DNA of 64,000 nucleotides, from positions 124,001 to 188,000 of the forward strand of contig NZ_JARWNX010000040.1 of the NCBI RefSeq assembly GCF_029868385.1, given 5' to 3'. The DNA is from Nocardia cyriacigeorgica. Its GTDB lineage: Bacteria; Actinomycetota; Actinomycetes; Mycobacteriales; Mycobacteriaceae. Below the pieces are notes generated by a model. The model saw only the letters and a list, made by a program, of their open reading frames with translations, was not told the DNA's origin and did no database searches. The translations under genes and the position numbers were made by a program. Positions 37,499 through 46,494 of this stretch are shown here, piece by piece. Numbering within the stretch: the first letter of the stretch is position 1; every line of letters begins with the position of its first letter.

Positions 37499-39159
37499 CG
37501 GGTGGCAGTGGGCAGGTTCATGGGCACCACTGCATTGTTCACCACCCCGGCGTCGAGGGTGCGGGTCTTCCGGTGCTGCCATTTGGGGAGGGCTTCACCG
37601 ATACCGCCGGGGAGGTCGGCGGTGCGCGGCGCGGTGAGCACGGGGACCTCGAGACGGGCGGCGGTCACGGTGACCTCGGCGAAGGCGGGGGAGTGCGACC
37701 ACACATCGTCCACCACATCGGTGATGCGCACACCGAGCCGATGACCTGCCGCGATCGGCCAGTCCTGGGCGAGGAGCTGCACGTGTGCGGTATTGCTCAC
37801 CGGCGCGATACCGCGGGTGATGACGACGGCGCGATTGTCCGGGCCGATATCGAACAGCTCCACCGCCACCGTCGCGGTCGGCGGACCGTTCAGCGTCACT
37901 GTCGCCGACGGAACGCCCGACAGATGTACTTCGCGCGCGAACGGTTCGGTCACCGACCAGATCTCCCGGTCCGGTCCGGGCAGCAGCCCACGGTCGGTGT
38001 AGCGACCGGTGCGCAGGTCGACCGGCACCCGCACCGTGTCGGCCGCGGGCCATTGCGTTTCCCCGCGCCATCGCCCATCGAACTGTCCGACGGTGATCCG
38101 CGGCCCCGGTACCTGCACATCACGCCCGGCCACATGCTTGTCGAAGAATGCCAGCAGTTCGGCGTCGAAATGCGGGGTCGCGCACTTCTCGTGGCAGGTC
38201 TGGTGCCCCCACTGCCCGAACCAGGCCTTGTGGTCGCCCGGTCCGAGGTTGTTCCAGAGTTCCAGCGAGCGGTAGGCGCGAGTGTTGTAGTCGAGGAACC
38301 CCTGTCCGAGGAACAGCGGCGTTGTGTTGCCGTCCAGCTTCGCGACCAGATCGCGGTCGCGCCAGAATTCGGTGCCGCCGTTGTGGTCGGTGATCTGTTC
38401 GAGGTAGCGGGCGTAGCACTGCATCGGCAGTTGCCCGGCGTTGGCCCGATATTCGGGGGAGTCGCCGGGGTGCGGCGGGGTGGACGCGATCAGCACGTGC
38501 TCGAAGCCCGCCAGATCAGCGGGGCGCACGCCGTCCTCGGTGACCGGTTTACCGGAGAACTTCCACGACACACCCTGCATGTACAGGTAGGTGTATGGGT
38601 CGACCACCGGTTCGAACGCGGCCACCGCGGCCAGTCCCTCCGGTCTGGTCGCCAACCCCATCAGCCCCGTCCAGGCTTCGTACGAGGTGCCCCACATCCC
38701 GACTTTGCCGGTGGACCACGGTTGCTGCGCCGCCCATTCCACCGCGGTGAACACATCCGCGCGCTCACCAGGCCCGCCGAAGTCAGGGCAGCCCGACGAG
38801 CCGCCGAATCCCCGCAGGTCCACGATGACGTAGGTGTATCCGGCGTTCAGGAACAGCTCCGGTGTGAGGTTCTCCACCGACGGCCCGCCGCCGAGGCGCG
38901 GTTCGCTCAGGTAGGCCGAATGCGCGCGATACGGGCTGACGGTGAGGATCACCGGGGTGCGGGCATCGTCGGCGAGACCGGTCGGGCGCAGGATATCGGC
39001 GTGCAGCCGGGTGCCGTCCGGTGCGTCGATGTAGGTCTCGCGCCACTGGTACGGCGGCTGCGGCTGCGCGCTGCCCATCACGGGTACCCCGGCGGTCACC
39101 ACCACGAGGACGCCGAGAACGAGCAGGAGCGCGCGCATCAGGACCGGTCGTCGGCTCAC
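37495..39159 (-). CDS. CocE/NonD-family exported hydrolase (X-Pro dipeptidyl-peptidase-like)
   Basis: This 554-residue protein has a signal peptide (about residues 8-33, hydrophobic LLLVLGVLVVVTAGV) and the family S15 catalytic domain. RGFGGSSG and the nucleophile motif GTSYEAW are clear, and GQWGH carries the late His. A C-terminal jelly-roll follows, with DIGPDNRAVVITRG, WPIAAGHRLGVRI and HSPAFAEVTV. Such enzymes cleave X-Pro dipeptides or esters outside the membrane. The GTG at 39159 was preferred because GGAGG (39170-39174) precedes it; an ATG at 39126 is an alternative. A ~130-bp piece of this gene recurs at 54841-54970. It is the first gene of a coupled operon with the M20 and lipase genes. 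Confidence 0.88.
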   Translation of the reverse strand: MSRRPVLMRALLLVLGVLVVVTAGVPVMGSAQPQPPYQWRETYIDAPDGTRLHADILRPTGLADDARTPVILTVSPYRAHSAYLSEPRLGGGPSVENLTPELFLNAGYTYVIVDLRGFGGSSGCPDFGGPGERADVFTAVEWAAQQPWSTGKVGMWGTSYEAWTGLMGLATRPEGLAAVAAFEPVVDPYTYLYMQGVSWKFSGKPVTEDGVRPADLAGFEHVLIASTPPHPGDSPEYRANAGQLPMQCYARYLEQITDHNGGTEFWRDRDLVAKLDGNTTPLFLGQGFLDYNTRAYRSLELWNNLGPGDHKAWFGQWGHQTCHEKCATPHFDAELLAFFDKHVAGRDVQVPGPRITVGQFDGRWRGETQWPAADTVRVPVDLRTGRYTDRGLLPGPDREIWSVTEPFAREVHLSGVPSATVTLNGPPTATVAVELFDIGPDNRAVVITRGIAPVSNTAHVQLLAQDWPIAAGHRLGVRITDVVDDVWSHSPAFAEVTVTAARLEVPVLTAPRTADLPGGIGEALPKWQHRKTRTLDAGVVNNAVVPMNLPTATR

Positions 39160-39403
39160 CGCTCGAGCACCTCCGCATCCGTTCCGGTCCATGCGCGGAC
39201 CGGCGACGGACTACGTCGGCAGCGCACCTAAGAAGTATCCGGTTGCCGGACGCACGTCCAGCCCCCGGAACCGGGGGTGCCGTCGACACCGCCGACGTCG
39301 CGGGCGGCCGGATCGCCGTAGAGACATGATCGCAGGTGCGGCCCCGGTGAGCGCTGGTCGTCCCGTGGCGAGACGTTCACCCGTGGGCACTATTCTGAGA
39401 GAC

Positions 39404-40138
39404 ATGCCAGCAGGTAAGCCCACCAAGGAAGCGAAGGCCGCGGCGAAAGCGGCCCGCAAACAGCAGTCGAAGGAGCGCCGCCAGCAGCTGTGGCAGGCGT
39501 TCCAGATGCAGCGCAAGGAAGACAAGCTGCTGTTGCCGCTGATGATCGGCGCGCTGGTCGGCATCACCGTCGTGTTCTTCCTGATCGGGCTGATCTTCGG
39601 CCTGCAATGGTTCCTGCTGCCGCTCGGCATTCTGCTCGGTGTGCTCGTCGCGTTCATCATCTTCGGCCGCCGGGTGCAGCGTTCGGTCTACAGCAAGGCC
39701 GAAGGTCAGGCGGGCGCCGCGGCCTGGGTACTGGACAATCTGCAAGGCAAATGGCGGGTCAGCAACGGTGTCGCCGCCACCACCCAGCTCGACGCCGTGC
39801 ATCGCGTGGTCGGCCTGCCCGGTGTCATCTTCGTCGCCGAGGGTGCCCCGCAGCGGTTGAAGTCGCTGCTGGCGCAGGAGAAGAAGCGCACCGCCCGGCT
39901 GGTGGGCGATACCCCGATCTACGACGTCATCATCGGTAACGAGGAAGGTCAGGTACCGCTGAAGGAATTGCAGCGCTACCTCACCAAACTGCCCCGCAAT
40001 ATCGACGCCAAGCGCATCGACCTCATCGAAGGACGCCTCGCCGCCCTCAGCTCGCGCACCGGCCCCGCCCTGCCGAAGGGCCCGATGCCCGCGGGCGCCA
40101 AGATGCGCGGCGTACAGCGCACCATCCGCAGGCGCTGA
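39404..40138 (+). CDS. DUF4191 membrane protein (Rv2219-like)
   Basis: This 244-residue protein starts with a Lys/Ala-rich basic segment (MPAGKPTKEAKAAAKAAR), then two hydrophobic helices (about residues 44-64 and 68-88), and a soluble domain with GQAGAAAWVLDNLQGKWRVS and LQRYLTKLPRNIDAKRID (in parts). This is the DUF4191 arrangement conserved next to lipA/glnA1 in mycobacteria and relatives. Its function is unknown. TATTCT (39391-39396) gives a -10 seven bases before the ATG, so a leaderless message is likely. A strong terminator follows at 40152. Confidence 0.93.
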   Translation: MPAGKPTKEAKAAAKAARKQQSKERRQQLWQAFQMQRKEDKLLLPLMIGALVGITVVFFLIGLIFGLQWFLLPLGILLGVLVAFIIFGRRVQRSVYSKAEGQAGAAAWVLDNLQGKWRVSNGVAATTQLDAVHRVVGLPGVIFVAEGAPQRLKSLLAQEKKRTARLVGDTPIYDVIIGNEEGQVPLKELQRYLTKLPRNIDAKRIDLIEGRLAALSSRTGPALPKGPMPAGAKMRGVQRTIRRR

Positions 40139-40151
40139 CCGCGCAGGCATC

Positions 40152-40187
40152 GAGCCCGTGTCCCTGTGGGGCGCGGGCTCTTTTTTT
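40152..40187 (+). terminator. Intrinsic terminator with T7 tract
   Basis: GAGCCCGTG pairs with CGCGGGCTC (9 bp with one G-U), around an 11-nt loop, followed by TTTTTTT (40181-40187). It ends the DUF4191 transcript. Confidence 0.9.
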
Positions 40188-40353
40188 ATTTGTGATCGCT
40201 ATAAGGCCAGTTAGCGACGGGCCTGGGGTTGGGTCACCGAGAAAACTCGACAAAGTTTCGCCGATGCGGGAATGTCCACCCGCATCTCTAACCTTTAAAC
40301 AGTCGATGAACGGTTACAAGACCGATCCGACATCGACCGAGAAGGACACGAGC

Positions 40354-41220
40354 ATGATCGCCATCCACCACCGCACCGTCAGCATCGACGGGCTGAATGT
40401 CTTCTACCGCGAAGCCGGAGACCCCACGGCTCCCACCGTCGTGCTGCTGCACGGCTTTCCGAGCAGCTCGGCCATGTTCCGCACCCTGCTGGCCGAACTG
40501 GGCGACACCTACCATCTGATCGCACCCGACCACATCGGCTTCGGCCGATCGGATATGCCGGGAGTGGACGAATTCGACTACAGCTTCGACAAGCTCGCCG
40601 ACATCACCGAAGCCCTGCTCGACACCCTCGGCATCGCCCGCTTCGCGCTCTACATCCAGGACTACGGCGCACCCATCGGATTGCGCATCGCCGCTCGGCA
40701 TCCGGAACGGGTGACCGCACTGATCACCCAGAGCGGCAACGCCTACGTCGAGGGCTTCACCCCGTTCTGGGACGTGCTGTTCGCGCACGCGAAGGACCGG
40801 CAGGCCAACGAGCAGCAGGTGCGCACGCTCCTCGAGCTCGACGCCACGACATGGCAGTATCTGCACGGCGTGCCCGCCGATCGCGTCGACCTCGTCAATC
40901 CCGATACCTGGACTCTCGATCAGGCATATCTCGACCGTCCGGGCAACAAGGAGATCCAGCTCCAGCTGTTCTGGGACTACCAGTTCAACCTCGACGGCTA
41001 CCCCACGTTCCAGAAGTATTTCGCCGAGCATCGTCCGCCGACCCTCATCACCTGGGGCGCCCATGACGAGATCTTCGGAGCCGACGGCGCCCGCGCCTAT
41101 CTGCGCGACCTGCCGGACGCGGAACTGCATCTGCTCGACGCCGGGCATTTCGCGCTGGAAACGCACGGTGTGGAGATCGCGGCGTTGATGCGTGAGTTCC
41201 TTGGACGCGTCCTCGAGTGA
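40354..41220 (+). CDS. Alpha/beta-hydrolase with Asp nucleophile (haloalkane dehalogenase/epoxide hydrolase-like)
   Basis: The 288-residue protein has LLHGFPSSSAMF (oxyanion hole region), DHIGFGRSD, YIQDYGAPIG where Asp103 replaces the usual serine nucleophile, GAHDEIFG (acid) and DAGHFALE (His265). Asp at the nucleophile position marks haloalkane dehalogenases, fluoroacetate dehalogenases and epoxide hydrolases rather than esterases. Cap residues that would decide between these cannot be read with confidence. The ATG at 40354 follows GAAGGA; another ATG at 40306 is possible. It sits between DUF4191 and glnA1, where M. tuberculosis has no such gene as far as I recall. Confidence 0.87.
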   Translation: MIAIHHRTVSIDGLNVFYREAGDPTAPTVVLLHGFPSSSAMFRTLLAELGDTYHLIAPDHIGFGRSDMPGVDEFDYSFDKLADITEALLDTLGIARFALYIQDYGAPIGLRIAARHPERVTALITQSGNAYVEGFTPFWDVLFAHAKDRQANEQQVRTLLELDATTWQYLHGVPADRVDLVNPDTWTLDQAYLDRPGNKEIQLQLFWDYQFNLDGYPTFQKYFAEHRPPTLITWGAHDEIFGADGARAYLRDLPDAELHLLDAGHFALETHGVEIAALMREFLGRVLE

Positions 41221-41259
41221 CCGCTACTGTCCCCGCGTCTCTGTCGAGAGGCGCGGGGC

Positions 41260-41790
41260 TCAGCGGGAACGCACCACCGCGGTCCCCGTCGCCCGATCGT
41301 GCATACCGCGCCCGTCGGCGTCGGTGAACAGGGCGGGCACGACGAAGATGAGCAGCAGCTGGCGGCCGAGCGCACGCACGAAACCCACCCGGACCGGCGC
41401 GTCGACCCGGATCACCCGCAGGCGCAGGAAGTACTGACCCGGTGTGAACCCGAACAGCGATACCGCGAGGATGCCGATCACCACCCATACCAGCCAGGTC
41501 GGGGTGCTCAACGCGCTCACCACGGCCTCGAAGTTGGTCGGCGGCTGCTTATCGGCCGGAAGGTCGAGGTCGGCGATGATCTGCTGCGGGTTCGGCCGCA
41601 CGATCAATGCCGCGATACCCATCGAGATCACCCAGTCCACCATCAGCGCCGCGATCCGGCGGCCGAGCCCGACCAGCGATCCCGCACCGGAACGCGGCAG
41701 CCCGATGTGTTCGCCGCGGAACTCGGGAGTTGCCGGATCACCCGGATCCGCTGTCGGTCCGGAAAGCCAGGATCCGGTGATACGTGCCAT
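41260..41790 (-). CDS. RDD-family membrane protein
   Basis: This 176-residue protein has an Rdd-type core. GLGRRIAALMVDWVISMGIAALIV is the first helix with the conserved Arg/Asp, a second helix lies at about 98-113, and the GFTPGQYFLRLRVIRVD motif is characteristic. A last helix is at about 140-155. Its role is unknown; possibly transport. An RDD gene next to glnA1 is conserved in mycobacteria (Rv2219A). The ATG at 41790 gives the typical length. It is divergent from glnA1. Confidence 0.9.
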   Translation of the reverse strand: MARITGSWLSGPTADPGDPATPEFRGEHIGLPRSGAGSLVGLGRRIAALMVDWVISMGIAALIVRPNPQQIIADLDLPADKQPPTNFEAVVSALSTPTWLVWVVIGILAVSLFGFTPGQYFLRLRVIRVDAPVRVGFVRALGRQLLLIFVVPALFTDADGRGMHDRATGTAVVRSR

Positions 41791-41928
41791 GGCTTCCAGA
41801 ATAGGTGGGTGCGGCAGGTCACCATCCACCGCATAACCGGTGCTCACGCCGTCGGCCCAGGTCACGGATGGCACAATGGCGCTATTGCCGGAGCGTGGGT
41901 GGCACATGCCACCCGTTCGATCGCACGT

Positions 41929-41979
41929 GTAACACTGGCGAAACACAACCTTGACTGCCGGGAAACACCGCGTCCATAC
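41929..41979 (+). promoter_or_regulatory. glnA1 promoter with complete GlnR-type box
   Basis: Two GlnR half-sites stand in exact register: GTAAC-N6-GAAAC (41929-41944), six bases, then TTGAC-N6-GAAAC (41951-41966). This equals the actinobacterial GlnR consensus GTnAC-N6-GAAAC repeated, with one G-to-T change in the third element. TTGACT (41951) also serves as a -35, with CCATAC (41974-41979) as -10 after 17 nt. Confidence 0.75.
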
Positions 41980-42042
41980 CGTCTGGTCGCGACGCCCATG
42001 CAATCGACACTGGCCTGGGAAACTATCCGTAAGGAGAACTAA

Positions 42043-43479
42043 GTGACGTTCAGCACGGCCGACGAGGTCATCAAATACATCGCTGACAAGGACGTCGAAT
42101 ACGTCGACATCCGCTTCAGCGATCTGCCCGGTGTTCAGCAGCACTTCTCCATCCCGGCGCAGGCGTTCACCGCCGATCTCGCCGAGGAAGGGCTGGCTTT
42201 CGACGGCTCCTCCGTGCGTGGTTTCCAGTCGATCGACGAGTCGGACATGCTGCTGCTGCCCGACTACAGCACCGCGCAGCTCGACCCGTTCCGCGCGGCC
42301 AAGACGCTGAACCTGAACTTCTTCGTGCACGACCCGTTCACCCGCGAGGCCTACTCCCGCGACCCGCGCAACATCGCGCGCAAGGCGGAGGAGTACCTGC
42401 GCTCCACCGGTATCGCCGACACCGCGTACTTCGGCGCCGAGGCGGAGTTCTACATCTTCGACTCGATCCGCTACGACTCGGCCATGAACGGCGCCTTCTA
42501 CGAGATCGAGTCGGTCTCGGGTTCCTGGAACACCGGTGCCGAGTTCAACCCGGACGGCACCCTCAACCGCGGCTACAAGGTCCGCAACAAGGGCGGTTAC
42601 TTCCCCGTCGCGCCGTACGACCACTACGTGGACCTGCGCGACAAGATCTCCACCAACCTCCAGCAGGCCGGCTTCGAACTCGAGCGCGGCCACCACGAGG
42701 TCGGCACCGCCGGTCAGGCCGAGATCAACTACAAGTTCAACACCCTGCTCTCGGCGGCCGACGACTTGCAGCTGTTCAAGTACATCGTCAAGAACACCGC
42801 ATGGCAGGAAGGCAAGACCGTCACCTTCATGCCGAAGCCGCTCTTCGGTGACAACGGCTCGGGCATGCACGTGCACCAGTCGCTGTGGAAGGACGGCAAG
42901 CCGCTGTTCCACGACGAGTCCGGCTACGGCGGTCTGTCGGATCTGGCGCGTCACTACATCGGCGGCATCCTGCATCACGCGCCGTCGCTGCTGGCGTTCA
43001 CCAACCCGACCGTGAACTCCTACCACCGCCTGGTTCCGGGCTACGAGGCCCCGATCAACCTGGTGTACTCGCAGCGCAACCGCTCCGCCGCGGTCCGCAT
43101 CCCGGTCACCGGCAACAACCCGAAGGCCAAGCGCATCGAGTTCCGCGCGCCGGACTCCTCGGGCAACCCGTACCTGGCCTTCGCCGCCATGATGATGGCC
43201 GGTCTCGACGGCATCAAGCGCAAGATCGAGCCGCTGGCCCCGGTCGACAAGGACCTCTACGAGCTTCCGCCGGAGGAGGCCAAGAACATCCCGCAGGCCC
43301 CCACCAGCCTGGCCACCGTCATCGACCGCCTCGAGGCCGATCACGACTACCTCACCGAAGGCAACGTCTTCACCGAGGACCTGATCGAGACCTGGATCAA
43401 CATCAAGCGCGAGCAGGAAATCGCCCCGGTGAACCTGCGCCCGCACCCGTACGAGTTCGAGCTGTACTTCGACGTGTAA
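42043..43479 (+). CDS. glnA1: Glutamine synthetase, type I-beta
   Basis: This 478-residue enzyme joins ammonia to glutamate with ATP; it forms a dodecamer in the cytoplasm. Motifs include [23 protein letters not shown] (with leading Phe-Asp), [11 protein letters not shown] (metal site), [25 protein letters not shown] and [23 protein letters not shown] near the C-terminus places the adenylylation site at Tyr406, the same number as in M. tuberculosis GlnA1. The GTG start follows AAGGAG (42031-42036). Regulation is by GlnE and by the GlnR box upstream. A 15-bp hairpin terminator follows. Confidence 0.98.
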   Translation: MTFSTADEVIKYIADKDVEYVDIRFSDLPGVQQHFSIPAQAFTADLAEEGLAFDGSSVRGFQSIDESDMLLLPDYSTAQLDPFRAAKTLNLNFFVHDPFTREAYSRDPRNIARKAEEYLRSTGIADTAYFGAEAEFYIFDSIRYDSAMNGAFYEIESVSGSWNTGAEFNPDGTLNRGYKVRNKGGYFPVAPYDHYVDLRDKISTNLQQAGFELERGHHEVGTAGQAEINYKFNTLLSAADDLQLFKYIVKNTAWQEGKTVTFMPKPLFGDNGSGMHVHQSLWKDGKPLFHDESGYGGLSDLARHYIGGILHHAPSLLAFTNPTVNSYHRLVPGYEAPINLVYSQRNRSAAVRIPVTGNNPKAKRIEFRAPDSSGNPYLAFAAMMMAGLDGIKRKIEPLAPVDKDLYELPPEEAKNIPQAPTSLATVIDRLEADHDYLTEGNVFTEDLIETWINIKREQEIAPVNLRPHPYEFELYFDV

Positions 43480-43501
43480 ATCGAAGTAACGCAAGATGTT
43501 T

Positions 43502-43535
43502 CGAGCCCTCCCGCACTACGGTGCGGGAGGGCTCG
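43502..43535 (+). terminator. Terminator hairpin after glnA1
   Basis: A perfect 15-bp stem (CGAGCCCTCCCGCAC with its complement) closes a TACG tetraloop 22 nt after the glnA1 stop. No T-run, but the stem is very strong. Confidence 0.8.
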
Positions 43536-43811
43536 TCCCGTTTCGGGCTCGTGGGGCCGAGGTCGAATCATTCACCAAATGAAGAAATCTGGGTGTCCGA
43601 TGTCGCAGCGCACTGCCCCCGAGTCGCAACCGGTGCAGTCGAGCGAGGGACAATCGGCGTAGTACAGACGGCGCTGCCATGGGTGATTCCTGCTCGCAGC
43701 GATCAGGAATCGAGAAGCGTCCCCGTGGTGGCCGTGGCTAACGTGAAAGCCGGAATGCGGCGAGCCTGAACGATCGCGGCATGGACCGAGAAACCAACTG
43801 GGAGGTCAGGC
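43536..43811. other. Intergenic stretch after glnA1
   Basis: No convincing gene. Short frames here lack motifs and ribosome binding sites. An AATCATTCACCAAATGAAGAA patch (about 43566-43586, in part) is the only AT-rich piece. The promoter of the deazaflavin oxidoreductase should be here. Confidence 0.5.
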
Positions 43812-44285
43812 ATGGCAGGCGAGCAGGGCAGCGGTCGCACCGAACGCAAACCCGGAACACCCGGCCCGCTCTCGCGGTGGATGCAGCGCACGATGAACGC
43901 CAGGACCAACCGGCGTATGCGCCGCAAACGCAGCGGCAAGGTCATGGGGATGGATGTGTTGATCCTGCACACGGTCGGGCGACGGAGCGGTGAGCATCGG
44001 GAATCGCCGATCGCCTGGTTCCCGGACGGGGAGGACGCCAAATTGGTCGTCGCCTCGGGCGGTGGGAGCCTGAACCCGGACTGGTACGTCAACCTGATGG
44101 CGCATCCCGACAAGGTGTCGATGGAGCTGCCGGGCCACGATGCCGTACCGGTGACTCCGCAGCGCCTCGACGGCGACGACCGCGAGCAGGCGTGGAAACG
44201 CATCGTCGCCGACCAGCCCCGTCTGGGGAAATACCAGGCCAAGTCCAAGCGGATCTACCCGGTGGTCCGCCTCACCGTTCGCTGA
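43812..44285 (+). CDS. Nitroreductase/deazaflavin-dependent oxidoreductase family protein (Ddn-like)
   Basis: This 157-residue protein shows the family fold. ILHTVGRRSGEHRESPIAWF (in part) is the F420 phosphate-binding region, LVVASGGGSLNPDWYVNLMAHP is diagnostic, and a final short RIYPVVRLTVR strand closes the barrel. Members reduce substrates with F420H2 in actinobacteria. The first ~40 residues are basic and may touch the membrane, as in Ddn. The ATG follows GGGAGG (43799-43804). The substrate is unknown. Confidence 0.88.
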   Translation: MAGEQGSGRTERKPGTPGPLSRWMQRTMNARTNRRMRRKRSGKVMGMDVLILHTVGRRSGEHRESPIAWFPDGEDAKLVVASGGGSLNPDWYVNLMAHPDKVSMELPGHDAVPVTPQRLDGDDREQAWKRIVADQPRLGKYQAKSKRIYPVVRLTVR

Positions 44286-44300
44286 CCCGCCTCGCGGGCG

Positions 44301-44564
44301 TCAGTCTTCATCGCCTTCGCACCAGTCGTCGAACGCGTCGAACGCCTCCTGCGCCTGCGGCGGCACCGAATCCTCGATCCGATCCTCGATCGGATCCCAC
44401 ATCGCCGCACACCCCTCCGGCGCGGGCGGCAACATCTCCATGTACTGGGTCAGCGGCGACTCCGGCTCGGGAGCCTCCGGCTGAGCCCCCGCAACCCCAG
44501 CCCCGGTGAGCGCCATAGCCGCGGCAACTGCGATCGACGCGACCACTCGGTGAACAACACCCAT
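44301..44564 (-). CDS. Small secreted acidic protein
   Basis: This 87-residue protein has a Sec signal peptide with an ATP-AQP-like cleavage context (AMALTGAGVAGAQ, cleavage after about residue 28). The mature part is ~60 residues, acidic, with two cysteines (EGCAAMWDP and DDWCEGDED) that could form a disulphide. Function unknown; such small secreted proteins are common in Nocardia and mycobacteria. The ATG follows AGGAGG with five bases between. It converges with the deazaflavin gene. Confidence 0.75.
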   Translation of the reverse strand: MGVVHRVVASIAVAAAMALTGAGVAGAQPEAPEPESPLTQYMEMLPPAPEGCAAMWDPIEDRIEDSVPPQAQEAFDAFDDWCEGDED

Positions 44565-44908
44565 GACATCCTCCTGACCGTTACCGCTGCTGACCGGCGG
44601 CGATATGGCCGCCTCGAGCACGGCATACCCGGCTTGTCGGTGGGTATGCGGCAGGGTTGCGAGAATCCGGTGGGAGGCGATCGGATGCCGACGGCGCCAC
44701 CCTCGCCATCCTTCGCCGCCCGCCCTGGCCCGATCTCTGCCACGGGGTGTGGTCGGGGGTGTCAGTAGGCATCCACTGCGGCAACGTCACCGACAGCGAT
44801 CGGGCGGAAGTGCGGTGACCGTGGGCACCAGGGTCGGACAGGGCGCGCGGCCGCGAACTCGTGACGGTGGGTAGTCCGAACCGATCCGAGGCGGAGTCCT
44901 TTTGCCGC
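44565..44908. other. Intergenic stretch without a convincing gene
   Basis: 344 nt between two leftward genes. Open frames here are short and proline/arginine-rich in every phase, typical of chance frames in GC-rich DNA. No hairpin with T-run or recognisable operator was seen. Confidence 0.5.
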
Positions 44909-45481
44909 TCACCCCGAGCCCGCCGGTCTCATACGATCCGCGAGGCCCGACGTGCACAGCGTCTCGAACCGCTTCCACGAAGTCGCGGGCGGCGTCGGGT
45001 CCTTCGTGTCGATGACCGACTCGAGTAGTCCGATCAACCCCCACGACAGAAACGCGACCGTATCGGCGAACTCGCTCTGGTCCATCTCGAGCCGCCCGTC
45101 GAGTTGTTCGGTGACGATGCTGGTGACCGACCGCTGGTAAGCCCGCAGCACGGTCGCGCTGCTCTTCGGGCCGATCAGGGGCCGGTAGACGTCCGGGTAG
45201 TCGGCGGCCAGCCGGAACATCACCCGCAGCGGAGCCAGCGGTGAGCCATGCGCCCCGCGCACCCGGTCGATCTCCCGGCGCAGGAAATCGGTGCAGCTCA
45301 CCACGAGCAGGTCGTCCTTGTCGCGGTAATGCGCGTAGAAAGTGGAGCGGCCGACGTCGGCGCGGTCGATGACATCGGTGACCGTCACCCGCTCGTATCC
45401 GCGTTCGATCATCAACTCGATCAGCGCGCGATGCAGCAGGTTCCGGGTCCTGCGCACCCGGCGATCGGGGGATTCGTCCAT
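44909..45481 (-). CDS. TetR-family transcriptional regulator
   Basis: This 190-residue protein has a TetR DNA-binding domain at residues about 10-58 (RALIELMIERGYERVTVTDVIDRADVGRSTFYAHYRDKDDL in parts). The sequence resembles the DhaS/QacR-like branch with a C-terminal domain of the TetR_C_7/C_33 kind. The ATG at 45481 (MDESPDRR) gives the proper spacing; the open frame continues upstream with no homology. It is divergent from the methyltransferase gene at 45588, its probable target. Confidence 0.9.
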   Translation of the reverse strand: MDESPDRRVRRTRNLLHRALIELMIERGYERVTVTDVIDRADVGRSTFYAHYRDKDDLLVVSCTDFLRREIDRVRGAHGSPLAPLRVMFRLAADYPDVYRPLIGPKSSATVLRAYQRSVTSIVTEQLDGRLEMDQSEFADTVAFLSWGLIGLLESVIDTKDPTPPATSWKRFETLCTSGLADRMRPAGSG

Positions 45482-45509
45482 GCTGGCTCTCTTGTCGGCG
45501 GACAGATCA

Positions 45510-45541
45510 GGTGGATCTGTGCGGAAACGAACGTATCCACC
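45510..45541. promoter_or_regulatory. Inverted repeat between tetR and methyltransferase genes
   Basis: GGTGGAT (45510-45516) and ATCCACC (45535-45541) are perfect inverted copies 18 nt apart in the 106-nt divergent region. The spacing is wide for a single TetR dimer but could hold two. Candidate operator only. Confidence 0.4.
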
Positions 45542-45587
45542 CATTCTGATGCTGGCCGGACTCGGCGAAAGTTCCGACGATAGGCAC

Positions 45588-46265
45588 ATGTCAGGACACA
45601 AGCAGCACACCAGCACCATGTTCGTCGACGAGGCGGACACCGGCCTCGTCATCGCCGACCTGCGCCGCTACAACGCATTCACCGCCATGTTCTTCCTCGG
45701 GAGGCACGCTCGCCTCATCCGTGAACTGGCCAGGATCAGCGGCGCACAAACCGGCCACACGGCGCTCGATATCGGTTGTGGTCCGGGCAAACTCGTCCGC
45801 TCGCTCGGCACCGCAGTCGGCCCGACCGGATCGGCGACCGGAACAGACCCGTCCCATACCGCCATCGAGCACAACCGCGTCCACGACCCGAACCACCACT
45901 ACATCCAGTCCGCCGCCCAGCAGCTCGACCTGCCCGACGCCGAATTCGACGTAGCGACCTGTACTTTCGTCATGCACCACATCCCCGCACAGCACCGCGC
46001 CACCGCCATCGGCGAGATGTTCCGCGTGCTGCGCCCGGGCGGCCGCCTCCTCCTGGCCGACGCCAACCCCTCCCCACTGTTCCGTGCTGTGTTCGCCAGA
46101 TTCCTGCGCCTGACCCGCCGCGGCACCGCCACCGACCCCTTCGTCGACGTCGACATCCGCCGCTACACCGACACCCTGCGCGCCGCCGGCTTCGCTGAAC
46201 CGCAGTTCGTTGGCACCCGGTACTCGACCGGAATGCTGACGGCAGTCAAACCGGTCGAGAGCTGA
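45588..46265 (+). CDS. Class I SAM-dependent methyltransferase
   Basis: This 225-residue protein has ALDIGCGPGKLVRSLG (SAM motif I), TGTDPSHTAI, DLPDAEFDVATCTFVMHHIP and FRVLRPGGRLLLADANP, the order of UbiE/Coq5-like methyltransferases. The N-terminal ~40 residues resemble those of small-molecule O- or C-methyltransferases. It is divergent from the TetR gene. The substrate is unknown. An earlier in-frame start at 45342 overlaps tetR and is unlikely. Confidence 0.87.
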   Translation: MSGHKQHTSTMFVDEADTGLVIADLRRYNAFTAMFFLGRHARLIRELARISGAQTGHTALDIGCGPGKLVRSLGTAVGPTGSATGTDPSHTAIEHNRVHDPNHHYIQSAAQQLDLPDAEFDVATCTFVMHHIPAQHRATAIGEMFRVLRPGGRLLLADANPSPLFRAVFARFLRLTRRGTATDPFVDVDIRRYTDTLRAAGFAEPQFVGTRYSTGMLTAVKPVES

Positions 46266-46494
46266 GCTCGCGAGAGATAGCGGGCGCCCTACTCCCTTCC
46301 CATCCCTGGCAAAAATGCGGGCGTATGAAAAATTGAAGGGATACCAGCGTGGGAGGAGGCGGTGTGCGGACCGAATTCGGCGGTATCCGGCATGCGCGAT
46401 TGATCCAGCTACCGATCGACGGCTCAGCTCAGGCTGCGGCACAGCTACCCGGCGCCGCTGACGCGGGTCGTCGGCTGCCCGCTGTGTGGTGACG

